Shown here: one piece after another, positions 26,466 through 33,632 of the stretch
How positions within the stretch are numbered: the stretch's first letter is position 1
How the letters are laid out: each line of letters opens with the position of its first letter
Notes under the pieces: generated by a model
Told to the model about the DNA's origin: nothing
Databases searched by the model: none
What the model saw: the letters and a program-made list of their open reading frames with translations, nothing else
Made by a program: the position numbers and the translations under genes
From: an uncultured Pelagibacteraceae bacterium
GTDB taxonomy: Bacteria; Pseudomonadota; Alphaproteobacteria; Pelagibacterales; Pelagibacteraceae
DNA length: 64,000 bases
Assembly: GCA_902599605.1 (NCBI GenBank)
Contig: CACKFV010000002.1
Location: 1 to 64,000 of the forward strand
Reading direction: 5' to 3'

Positions 26466-27033
26466 TTATAGTTTTCTTTATTATCTTAATACTTTCCTCG
26501 TTTGGTGGAAAAGATTTATTTAAATTCCCAAGTTTTTTGCTTGTTTTAAATCTTAAAGTTTTGCTACCTCGCTGAGTATTTTCAATATATAAATAAATTC
26601 CTGGTTTTCTAATTTCATTTAATTTCTTTTGAAAATAATTTGTTATCTTAACGTCATAATCAGCAGTTTTTGATACCTGATTATCAAGTGTCTGACCTTT
26701 GAGATTTTTTGTGTTAAAATTAATGTCATTCAGACGGTTATAAATAATCGTTGTTCCAATTTGATTTTTTTTTGAAAGATTTCTGTTGATGAATTTTACA
26801 GCGCCCTCGACGCTAATTAAACTATTTTTTGGTTGTGCCTCAAAATACTTTTTAATTTCCTTATTTTTAGTCTTTAATGATATTCCAAAATTAAACTCTT
26901 TCTCATATTCTTTTAGAACTCTGTTTGAATAACCATTCACCACTTCACCTGCTGATCTAATAAGTGCACTTTTACTTTCCCAATCAATGTTATTGTTTTT
27001 TATTTGATCTTTAATAAAATTTTTCAAACCCAT
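26449..27033 (-). CDS. Hypothetical protein, 194 aa
   Basis: An unrecognised soluble protein. It has an N-terminal helical part, then a region with polar, basic residues (GSKTLRFKTSKK near 155-166) that could contact nucleic acid. No cysteine or His cluster and no catalytic motif were found. It overlaps the 1431-residue gene by 17 nt and follows the 150-residue gene after 5 nt, so it belongs to one transcription unit. Confidence 0.6.
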   Translation of the reverse strand: MGLKNFIKDQIKNNNIDWESKSALIRSAGEVVNGYSNRVLKEYEKEFNFGISLKTKNKEIKKYFEAQPKNSLISVEGAVKFINRNLSKKNQIGTTIIYNRLNDINFNTKNLKGQTLDNQVSKTADYDVKITNYFQKKLNEIRKPGIYLYIENTQRGSKTLRFKTSKKLGNLNKSFPPNEESIKIIKKTISEQKK

Positions 27034-27038
27034 CTTAG

Positions 27039-27491
27039 TTAATTTCTCAAGCTTTCCCTATATTTTTTATCTCTAATTCTTTTTGTCTTTTTTTGTTCCT
27101 CGGTAAGATATTTATAAATTTTTTTATCATGAGCCTTTTTTTCACTTTCTGTCATAAGATCCCTTATGCGTTTCGTTGATGATCTGTTTCTAAGTGTATA
27201 CAAATCAATTTTACCACTTTTAAATTCAGTAATACTTCTTAATGTTGAATGTTTCAGAATTTTTGTCATATTTGATCTTTTACCAGTTGTATGAAACTTA
27301 AGGGTGGATCTTTCAGTTTCTTTCCTTGTAAGAAGAGCATTCTTTTTATTTGGATTTAACTTTCCTTCACCTCTAAAATCTTTTTTTGTCCAAGTTGGAT
27401 GTTTATCAATAATTTCTTGAATTTCCTCATTACTTCTCAATACCCATTGATTATGACCTTCTGGATTTCTATTAAAGTTTTTATTTTTCAC
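27039..27491 (-). CDS. Hypothetical strongly basic protein, 150 aa
   Basis: An unrecognised protein dense in Lys and Arg, suggesting nucleic-acid contact. The C-terminal third (ESEKKAHDKKIYKYLTEEQ and onwards) is a predicted charged helix. The start is GTG at 27491, and overlaps the end of a 51-residue gene by 11 nt. There is an AAGGAC just upstream but the spacing to the GTG is short, so the exact start is uncertain. No known domain was recognised. Confidence 0.55.
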   Translation of the reverse strand: MKNKNFNRNPEGHNQWVLRSNEEIQEIIDKHPTWTKKDFRGEGKLNPNKKNALLTRKETERSTLKFHTTGKRSNMTKILKHSTLRSITEFKSGKIDLYTLRNRSSTKRIRDLMTESEKKAHDKKIYKYLTEEQKKTKRIRDKKYRESLRN

Positions 27492-27636
27492 TGTCCTTAG
27501 TATCTTTAATTTTGCTGTTTTCTTCTTTAGTTTTTTTCATTTCTTTGTATAGCTTTATAAAATCTTGACGTGATCCTTTCTTTTTTCCTAATGCTCTAAA
27601 TTTATTTGTCCATTTATTTCTATCTTTTGTTTCCAT
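27481..27636 (-). CDS. Small basic protein, 51 aa, unknown
   Basis: A short gene with ATG at 27636 directly abutting the TAA of the DUF2130 gene (TAAATG), which supports translational coupling. The product is highly charged (many Lys, Glu, Asp), probably helical, and has a KKKGSRQDFIKLY segment. It ends inside the start of the next gene. No family is recognised. The evidence is packing and intact frame only. Confidence 0.5.
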   Translation of the reverse strand: METKDRNKWTNKFRALGKKKGSRQDFIKLYKEMKKTKEENSKIKDTKDSEK

Positions 27637-28719
27637 TTAATTTTTTCTCCACTTATCTAAAAATGCAGTAATTCCAATTTTTTCTATTTCCTTAAAAAAC
27701 TCCTCTAAACTATCTTCCATTTGCTCATCTAAATCAATTGCATCATTTAAGTTTTGAAGAGTTAATTTCATTTTTTTTCTTTTTTTCTCAGAAATATTAA
27801 TTTTTTGCATAATAAGATTTTTAACTATTGGAGAGTCCAAAAATTCTATCGCGGAAATTGCATTTTCTTTTTTGTCACCTCTTTGTTTGTCGATCAAAAC
27901 ATGAGCCCATCTTTGTGTGGTGGCAAGATTTTTTAAAGTTGGAAAATCATATTTGCAAATAAAAATATTTCCTTCGTGATGCCATGACGCATCTTTAGGG
28001 AAATCTTTAGGTGTAGCTCTAGTAAATATGATACCAATATCTGATTTTGAGTCCTTCATGTCAGATTGTAATTTTTTTTTCCAGTCGTTACTCCAATTCT
28101 TCGTATTTTTTCTCTCATACAAAATTTTACAAACTGTTCGATCATTTTCTATTACCTCATGAAGCCAGTCTCCTCCAGGTACACCCTTTGCATATTCTTT
28201 TATTTTATCCTTTTTATCTTTAAAAGTTTTTTTTAAATAATCCCCTAATGAAATTTCTGCACCAGATCCTTGATCTACAGTGGTTCCTTGGTTCACAGTT
28301 TGATTTAAAGTCTGTATTTGTTTATTTAATCTATTCTTTTCTAAATTCCATTTATTTTTTTCTTCACTATATTTATTAGATAGATCCTCTCGAACTTTGT
28401 TAATATCATTTTCCCTCAGACTTTCATAATGTGCTTTATTTGAGGCTCTGTCCGCCTCAAGAGCCTTTTGAATTTCAGCTTTTCTATTTGCATCATTTTT
28501 TTTACTTTTTTCTTCTAATTCTTGGATTTTTTTGAGATTGGCTTTATTCTTTTCAGCTTCCTCTTCTCTAAATTCTTTTTTAAATTTATCAAGATCTCTC
28601 TTGTTTTTTTCCTTTTCTTCATCTCCAATTTTTTTTTTATGTTTTTCAAGATTCTGCTTTATAGCATCCTCCATGGGAAACTCTGCTTTACATATTGGAC
28701 ATGTAATTTTTTCACTCAT
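27637..28719 (-). CDS. DUF2130 nuclease-like protein with coiled coil
   Basis: The protein has an N-terminal zinc-ribbon-like CPIC (7-10), then a long charged coiled coil (about 22-135) and a C-terminal DUF2130 domain (about 155-310). DUF2130 is considered a PD-(D/E)XK nuclease relative; here the core reads KILYERKNTKNWSNDW (around 198-213), giving an E-x-K, with GGDWLHEV and GIIFTRATP supporting the family. It probably acts on DNA. It lies 0 nt upstream of a 51-residue gene and 0 nt downstream of a 103-residue gene, in the middle of the unknown operon. The family occurs in defence islands; its true activity here is unproven. Confidence 0.8.
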   Translation of the reverse strand: MSEKITCPICKAEFPMEDAIKQNLEKHKKKIGDEEKEKNKRDLDKFKKEFREEEAEKNKANLKKIQELEEKSKKNDANRKAEIQKALEADRASNKAHYESLRENDINKVREDLSNKYSEEKNKWNLEKNRLNKQIQTLNQTVNQGTTVDQGSGAEISLGDYLKKTFKDKKDKIKEYAKGVPGGDWLHEVIENDRTVCKILYERKNTKNWSNDWKKKLQSDMKDSKSDIGIIFTRATPKDFPKDASWHHEGNIFICKYDFPTLKNLATTQRWAHVLIDKQRGDKKENAISAIEFLDSPIVKNLIMQKINISEKKRKKMKLTLQNLNDAIDLDEQMEDSLEEFFKEIEKIGITAFLDKWRKN

Positions 28720-29031
28720 TTATAACTCCTTTTTTTTTGAATTATGGTTTAATTCCTCGTAGAATGTGAATAATTCTTTTGTAAGAACTTTGATTTCCAC
28801 TTCATTTTTTTTATATTCATGACACATTCTTAGGTACTTTAACAATCTTATCAAATTTATTGGTATAAAGTATATATCCAAAATTACCTTAAGTAACGGT
28901 CTAGATTTATAAAACTCAGCGTCCGTTTTTTTTAGTACTTCTTTATTAGCTAGATAGATATCCACTGAACTTTTCCAATCTATACAATACTTTAATCTAT
29001 TTTTTATTTTATTTTTTAAATAATTGTTCAT
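28720..29031 (-). CDS. Hypothetical protein, 103 aa
   Basis: An unrecognised helical protein with one hydrophobic segment (LLKVILDIYFIPINLIRLL, about 46-64) that could be a membrane or amphipathic helix. Its ATG overlaps the stop of the 53-residue gene upstream (ATGA), and its stop abuts the DUF2130 gene's start region. This indicates co-translation. No domain could be assigned. Confidence 0.55.
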   Translation of the reverse strand: MNNYLKNKIKNRLKYCIDWKSSVDIYLANKEVLKKTDAEFYKSRPLLKVILDIYFIPINLIRLLKYLRMCHEYKKNEVEIKVLTKELFTFYEELNHNSKKKEL

Positions 29032-29189
29032 TTAACATACCTCGCAATTTGTTTATAACATACTGGTCTAACTGAAGATTTTCCTATAATTTTGATTTCT
29101 TCATTTTTATAATAGTAAATCCAATAGTAATGTTGATCATTTATCTCGTCGAAAACTTCTTCTATTCGAATTTCTGTAATTTTGTCCAT
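29028..29189 (-). CDS. Small protein, 53 aa, unknown
   Basis: A short gene between the 92-residue and 103-residue genes. Its ATG shares one base with the upstream stop (TAATG) and its TGA overlaps the downstream ATG (ATGA), a strong sign of real coding. The product is rich in aromatic residues (HYYWIYYYKNEE) in an acidic context, and has a single cysteine. It looks like a small beta protein; no family recognised. Confidence 0.6.
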   Translation of the reverse strand: MDKITEIRIEEVFDEINDQHYYWIYYYKNEEIKIIGKSSVRPVCYKQIARYVK

Positions 29190-29467
29190 TAGTGTAAAAC
29201 CCTTCCTTCATGAATTTTGTGTTCATGATGAATTTTGGATAAAATTAATCTTATATGTCTTGAAAGTTTTACCCATTTTTTACTACTCTTTTTGTGCGAA
29301 TTAAGCCAAGGTAAGTAAGATTGATCTATTTTTAAAAACTTTATGATCAAATCATCCACTTCTCTCAAAAAATTTTGTCTTTCTAGAGGTGAATATTCAC
29401 TAAGCAAATATATTAGCTTTTGATGATCATTTTTCTCAGATTTAACTATTTTATTCCCTTTTTTCAT
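29189..29467 (-). CDS. Hypothetical protein, 92 aa
   Basis: An unrecognised soluble helical protein rich in His, Lys and Leu, with a segment SPLERQNFLREVDDLIIKFL (about 26-45). A good Shine-Dalgarno (AAAGGAAAAAT before ATG) supports the start, and it is probably the first gene of the tightly coupled minus-strand run down to 22170. Upstream is the only sizable non-coding gap on that side of the island. Confidence 0.6.
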   Translation of the reverse strand: MKKGNKIVKSEKNDHQKLIYLLSEYSPLERQNFLREVDDLIIKFLKIDQSYLPWLNSHKKSSKKWVKLSRHIRLILSKIHHEHKIHEGRVLH

Positions 29468-29578
29468 ATTTTTCCTTTCAAATTAAAGCTCTGCCTTGGA
29501 AAAATACAAATTTATCTATTATCCAAAAGCAAAACCCGTGTTTTGTTTGGTTAATATGATAAAACTGTCTGAAATAAT

Positions 29579-29598
29579 TTAACGAACTGGTTAGTTAA
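29579..29598. promoter_or_regulatory. Imperfect palindrome, candidate operator
   Basis: A 20-bp dyad of the form TTAAC-N10-GTTAA, with 16 of 20 positions symmetric. It lies in the 206-bp gap upstream of the minus-strand operon (29468-29673), followed by two AATTAAC-containing direct repeats. It may bind a regulator; no regulator gene was identified in the island. Confidence 0.35.
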
Positions 29599-29618
29599 AT
29601 AATTGTCTAAACAAGTAA

Positions 29619-29663
29619 ATCAATTAACTAATTTCAATATATCAATTAACAAATTAATTTCAA
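29619..29663. repeat. Tandem direct repeat upstream of the unknown operon
   Basis: ATCAATTAACTAATTTCAA at 29619-29637 recurs at 29641-29663 with a four-base AAAT insertion after ATCAATTAAC. The rest of the gap (29468-29618) shows no gene. The repeat is AT-rich, so chance origin cannot be excluded, but position suggests a control region shared with the palindrome next to it. Confidence 0.4.
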
Positions 29664-29673
29664 GATAAAAATA

Positions 29674-29847
29674 TTATTTTTTATTCTTTATTTTAAATCC
29701 ATTTTTTTCAAGAATTTTAATAAGGTTTTTAAGTCTCTCATCTCTTGAAGTGTTTTGATCTCCAATTTTCTCAAAAAATATAGGTCTTAAACCTTTTTTT
29801 TCTTTCGATTTAAGATAATTGAATATGGATTGTATTTTAAGCTTCAT
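29674..29847 (-). CDS. Small basic protein, 57 aa, unknown
   Basis: A short gene preceded by a near-perfect Shine-Dalgarno (AAAGGAGAAAC before the ATG at 29847), the strongest translation signal in the island. The product is lysine-rich with an N-terminal helix and a FFEKIGDQNTSRDERLKNLI segment. It could be a small DNA-binding or antitoxin-like protein, but no HTH or known family is recognised. The 135-bp gap on its other side separates it from the divergent methyltransferase gene. Confidence 0.6.
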   Translation of the reverse strand: MKLKIQSIFNYLKSKEKKGLRPIFFEKIGDQNTSRDERLKNLIKILEKNGFKIKNKK

Positions 29848-29982
29848 GTTTCTCCTTTAGCGTTATATTTAATGTCTTAGCAAGTAGAGTTAAGTACTAA
29901 ATCAAGACAATCTGATCATATCATATGACTCATAAGATTCAAATTGAGTTTAATTATGGTATAAATCTAATATTGATTCTTT

Positions 29983-31026
29983 ATGAACTATAAAAACATT
30001 CAAGCAATTAGCCTTTTTTCTGGTGCTGGAGGGTTAGATATTGGGTGCAAGCAAAACAAAATTGACGTTAAAGTTGCAATAGACAATGATCACGACTCAG
30101 TGAAGACTCTAAAACTAAATTCCCACTTTAATGATACAACAGTTATCGAAGAGGATATTAAAAACTTTAAGATTAAGAATATTGAAAAATATTTAAATGG
30201 GAAAAAAACAATAATTATTGGTGGCCCCCCTTGCCAACCTTTTTCTAAAAATGGTTATTGGATTACCAATGAAAAAAGGAAATCTAATAAAGATCCAAGA
30301 AATTGTTTAGATGATTTCTTCAATTTTGTTGAAAAAATTAATCCAGAAGGTTTTTTAATTGAAAATGTTGAGAGTATTTTACATCCAACAAATAAAAATG
30401 CCGTAAACTCAATATTTAGGAAAACAAAAAAATTAAAATATAACCTTAAAATGGTTAGAGCTAATGCATTAGACTATGGTGTACCGCAGAAAAGAAAAAG
30501 GGTGTTTTTTCTTGGTTCAAAAAAAGAATTTGATAATGAAGAGCCAAAGAAAACTCACTATGACCCAAACAAGCCTGACTTATTTAATACTAATTTAAAG
30601 CCATATGAAACTGTTGGCGAGCACATTAAAGAGTTTGACAAAGATATTTATGAAGAAGAGCATGAAAAAACAAATTTAGGAACTTTTTACAAGGAATTAA
30701 AAAAAGTTAAACCAGGAGAAAATTATCTTGCCTTGTGTGATGGAAAAAAATCAAACTTTAAAAAAAATACTAGATTTTGGAATTTTTTATTAAAATTGAA
30801 GGAAGATTTACCATCATGGACAATAGCAGCGCAACCAGGTCCATGGGTTGGTCCTTTTCACTGGACTAACAGAAGACTAAGAGTTCCTGAGATAGCGGCT
30901 ATACAAACTTTTCCGAAAAATTATAAATTCTTTGGAACCAGAAGATCTATTCAAAAACAGATCGGTAATGCAGTACCTCCATTAATGGGTAAGGCAATGG
31001 TGAAGTATTTGATAGATAATTTATAA
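29983..31026 (+). CDS. DNA (cytosine-5) methyltransferase 1
   Basis: A C5 cytosine methyltransferase of 347 residues, moving a methyl from SAM to cytosine in a specific DNA sequence. Motifs in order: I FSGAGGLDIG (about 12-21), IV GGPPCQPFS with the catalytic cysteine (about 80-88), VI ENVES, VIII PQKRKRVFF, and IX-X QIGNAVPPLMG near the C-terminus. It is related to the second methyltransferase at 32610 through the whole length, including the target region. The gene ends inside the convergent nuclease-like gene by 6 nt. As host protection partner, it implies a cognate nuclease nearby. Confidence 0.93.
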   Translation: MNYKNIQAISLFSGAGGLDIGCKQNKIDVKVAIDNDHDSVKTLKLNSHFNDTTVIEEDIKNFKIKNIEKYLNGKKTIIIGGPPCQPFSKNGYWITNEKRKSNKDPRNCLDDFFNFVEKINPEGFLIENVESILHPTNKNAVNSIFRKTKKLKYNLKMVRANALDYGVPQKRKRVFFLGSKKEFDNEEPKKTHYDPNKPDLFNTNLKPYETVGEHIKEFDKDIYEEEHEKTNLGTFYKELKKVKPGENYLALCDGKKSNFKKNTRFWNFLLKLKEDLPSWTIAAQPGPWVGPFHWTNRRLRVPEIAAIQTFPKNYKFFGTRRSIQKQIGNAVPPLMGKAMVKYLIDNL

Positions 31027-32568
31027 AAGCCACTTTATAGCAGGTCTTGTATCAGACCATTTATCTTTTTTAAAAGTTACAATTTTATTATTTTGCATCC
31101 AACAAAGAGTAATGTTTTGATCCTTTAAAAATCTGATTTGAAAACTTTTAATTATTTCTTCTGGATTATTATTAAGCAATAGAAACAAATCAGTATTTTT
31201 TAAAATTTCCTCATTATACATTGCATATCTAAAATAATATTCTTTTAATTGAATTATCCCGTGTCTAATTTGTTGATCTAAATTTGACTCATCAAAAGTT
31301 TTAACTTCAAAAAGCTTTCCTCTGTTTTGATATTCAGTATATAGGTCAATATGAATTGATTTCCATGTTCGCAACCCTTTTGATTCACACTTTTTTGCTA
31401 ATTTAATTAAAACTTCTTCATGAAGCCTAGTGGCTCTGTTCAATGCATTATGTTTTTCTATTGGATCGCTTATATTATCAAGATTAAGAGTTTTATCTGT
31501 GTAAGAGTGATTTAAATCAAATTCTAAAAGTATGTTAGGCTCATCTTGATGTTGTATTTCATTTTTTGTTTTGTCTTTTGAAACTTTAATAAGATTAGTA
31601 TTTCCAACAAAAAAATTGACATCATTTGAAATAATTTTTTCTTTAATTAACTTAGCATCTTTTGAAAGTTTAATTTTATCAAGAATCTTAGATTTAATAA
31701 TATAATTTTTTTTTAAAATTATAATTGCGCGTTTATCTGGAACAACTCCTTTTTTAATCGTATCTTTTTTAATTGCAAGATGTTTTGTTGAGGGATCATC
31801 TCTTAAACCAGAGTCGATATTTTCGAGTTTTCTGCTTATACCATTAAAATTTCTAAAATTTTTTGCTATGTCTTCATGATAAAATTTTTTTCTAGGTAAA
31901 AAGCCTTTCAAATCAGAATTGCGAATACAAAAATTTGAAATTTCTAATATTTCAGGTGAATTTCTACTTATTGGATATTTTTTAAAATATAAATCCAGAC
32001 AAAGAATTAATTCGTCTTTTGTATAGGGTTTATTCCAACTTCTAATTTTTTCATTTAATATTTCTAATATATTTCTATTAAAAATTTGGTTATAATTTTT
32101 TAATACCAATGGAAATAAAAAGGCGTTTACTGATAGAGCTTGATTTCTCTCATTAACTATACCTCTATAAAATGCTTGTCGCCTTTTAAAAAAATAAATA
32201 TCACATCCCTCATTTTGAGCCTTTTTTAAGTTTTGGCTCCGTGTATAAAATGACTGCATTGTATTTGTTTCGATATAGATATCAAATTTCCAAAAGGTAA
32301 ATGTATTTGTATCTTTATCGTAACCGAGTAACAAAGGCTTATAGTCATCTGCTTCATTTTCAATTAGAAGTCTTTTGATTCTAGGAGAAATTTGAATTCT
32401 TTTTTCAAAGGGATTTTTTCTACCCTTTCCAGAACTTTTAATTTCATTAATACAAATAATAAATTTATTCCCTTCCTGATTGATTTTAATTAATTTTTGA
32501 TCAACTATTTTTACATCAAAATCTATTACTGGTTGATCTAAAGAATAATTTATTAAATCTAAAATCAT
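31021..32568 (-). CDS. Predicted restriction endonuclease, PD-(D/E)XK type
   Basis: Lies between two C5 methyltransferases, so is the best candidate restriction enzyme. The C-terminal part (about 385-515) reads HIDLYTEY..KLFEVKTF..QQIRHGIIQLKEYYFRY, an Asp plus ExK (E421, K423) and the QxxxAxxQLxEY-like helix of PD-(D/E)XK nucleases. A central segment YTKDELILCLDLYFKKYP..PEI (about 182-206) matches a helical region often preceding HNH-type restriction nucleases. The N-terminal domain (about 1-130) is beta-rich and may read DNA. No exact family is recognised. Recognition sequence cannot be predicted. Confidence 0.7.
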   Translation of the reverse strand: MILDLINYSLDQPVIDFDVKIVDQKLIKINQEGNKFIICINEIKSSGKGRKNPFEKRIQISPRIKRLLIENEADDYKPLLLGYDKDTNTFTFWKFDIYIETNTMQSFYTRSQNLKKAQNEGCDIYFFKRRQAFYRGIVNERNQALSVNAFLFPLVLKNYNQIFNRNILEILNEKIRSWNKPYTKDELILCLDLYFKKYPISRNSPEILEISNFCIRNSDLKGFLPRKKFYHEDIAKNFRNFNGISRKLENIDSGLRDDPSTKHLAIKKDTIKKGVVPDKRAIIILKKNYIIKSKILDKIKLSKDAKLIKEKIISNDVNFFVGNTNLIKVSKDKTKNEIQHQDEPNILLEFDLNHSYTDKTLNLDNISDPIEKHNALNRATRLHEEVLIKLAKKCESKGLRTWKSIHIDLYTEYQNRGKLFEVKTFDESNLDQQIRHGIIQLKEYYFRYAMYNEEILKNTDLFLLLNNNPEEIIKSFQIRFLKDQNITLCWMQNNKIVTFKKDKWSDTRPAIKWLL

Positions 32569-32609
32569 GATAATAAGTTTCAGTAAAACATAAATTTAAA
32601 CCAAAAAAA

Positions 32610-33632
32610 ATGAAAATTTTAAGTTTGTATTCAGGGGGAGGTGGTATTGACATAGGTTTTAGCAAAAATAAGTTTAAAACTGTTTTATCAATAGAAAATT
32701 GGGACAAGGCATGTTTCACTCTTAAAAAAAACAATATTTCCAAAAACGTTATCTGTGAAGACATCAGAAAAGTAAATTTTAATACCATAAAAAGTCAATT
32801 TAATTTCGACTGTATTGTTGGTGGACCACCGTGTCCACCATTTTCAAAGTCTAGATTTTATCTTAAAAATAAAAAAAGAGCTCTTGAGGATGATGATTCT
32901 CATACACTTGCAAATTACTTTTTGGCTGTTGAAAAATTTAAACCCAAAGTATTTTTTTTTGAAAATGTACATGGTTTTATTTTTAAACCTCATGAAGCAG
33001 CCCTTAGGTACTTTGAAAAACAATCTGAAAAACTTGGATATTCAATTACTCATAAAGTTATAAATTGTGCCGATTATGGAGTTCCACAGATTAGACAAAG
33101 ATTTATATGTGTTGGATTTAAGAAAAATTTAGGAAAATTTATTTTTCCAAATGAAACACACTCTAACCAAGACAATGACAATAATCTATTCTGTCTTCCT
33201 TGGGTAAATTGCAAAGATGCTATTGGAGATTTAGATTATCCCCTTAAAGAGGATAAATATAAAATGGCAGGTTCAAAGCATAAACATTTGCTAAAGAAAA
33301 TTCCTCCAGGTGATAACTATTTATTTTTCACAAAAGAGAGAGGACACAAGAAACCATTATTTAAATGGAGATCTAGATACTGGTCATTTTTATTAAAACT
33401 GTCTCCAAACAAACCCTCATGGACGATTCAAGCAAGTTTTTCTAATAATATGGGACCGTTTCACTGGAAAAATAGATTTTTAAGAATTAATGAAATAAAA
33501 AGATTGCAAACATTTCCAGATAATTATAATTTTTTTGGAAATTTTAGTGATCAATGGAGACAAATAGGCAATGCAGTTCCACCTCTATTAGCTGATGTAA
33601 TTTCTAAAGAAATAAAAAAACAATTAGGCTAA
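32610..33632 (+). CDS. DNA (cytosine-5) methyltransferase 2
   Basis: A second C5 methyltransferase of 340 residues. Motif I is YSGGGGIDIGF (about 7-17), motif IV GGPPCPPFS with the catalytic cysteine (about 71-79), motif VI ENVHG, motif VIII PQIRQRF and motif X QIGNAVPPLLAD. It shares with methyltransferase 1 the C-terminal segment PSWTIQ...GPFHW.NR.LR..EI..LQTFP. Paired C5 enzymes usually mean a non-palindromic recognition site, each methylating one strand; that is inference. It is divergent from the nuclease-like gene by 41 bp and converges on the Z1 gene with 4 bp overlap. Confidence 0.92.
   Translation: MKILSLYSGGGGIDIGFSKNKFKTVLSIENWDKACFTLKKNNISKNVICEDIRKVNFNTIKSQFNFDCIVGGPPCPPFSKSRFYLKNKKRALEDDDSHTLANYFLAVEKFKPKVFFFENVHGFIFKPHEAALRYFEKQSEKLGYSITHKVINCADYGVPQIRQRFICVGFKKNLGKFIFPNETHSNQDNDNNLFCLPWVNCKDAIGDLDYPLKEDKYKMAGSKHKHLLKKIPPGDNYLFFTKERGHKKPLFKWRSRYWSFLLKLSPNKPSWTIQASFSNNMGPFHWKNRFLRINEIKRLQTFPDNYNFFGNFSDQWRQIGNAVPPLLADVISKEIKKQLG

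Noticed and set aside
29579..29663. CRISPR array in the repeat-bearing gap
   Set aside because: There are only two AT-rich imperfect copies without proper spacers and no cas genes.
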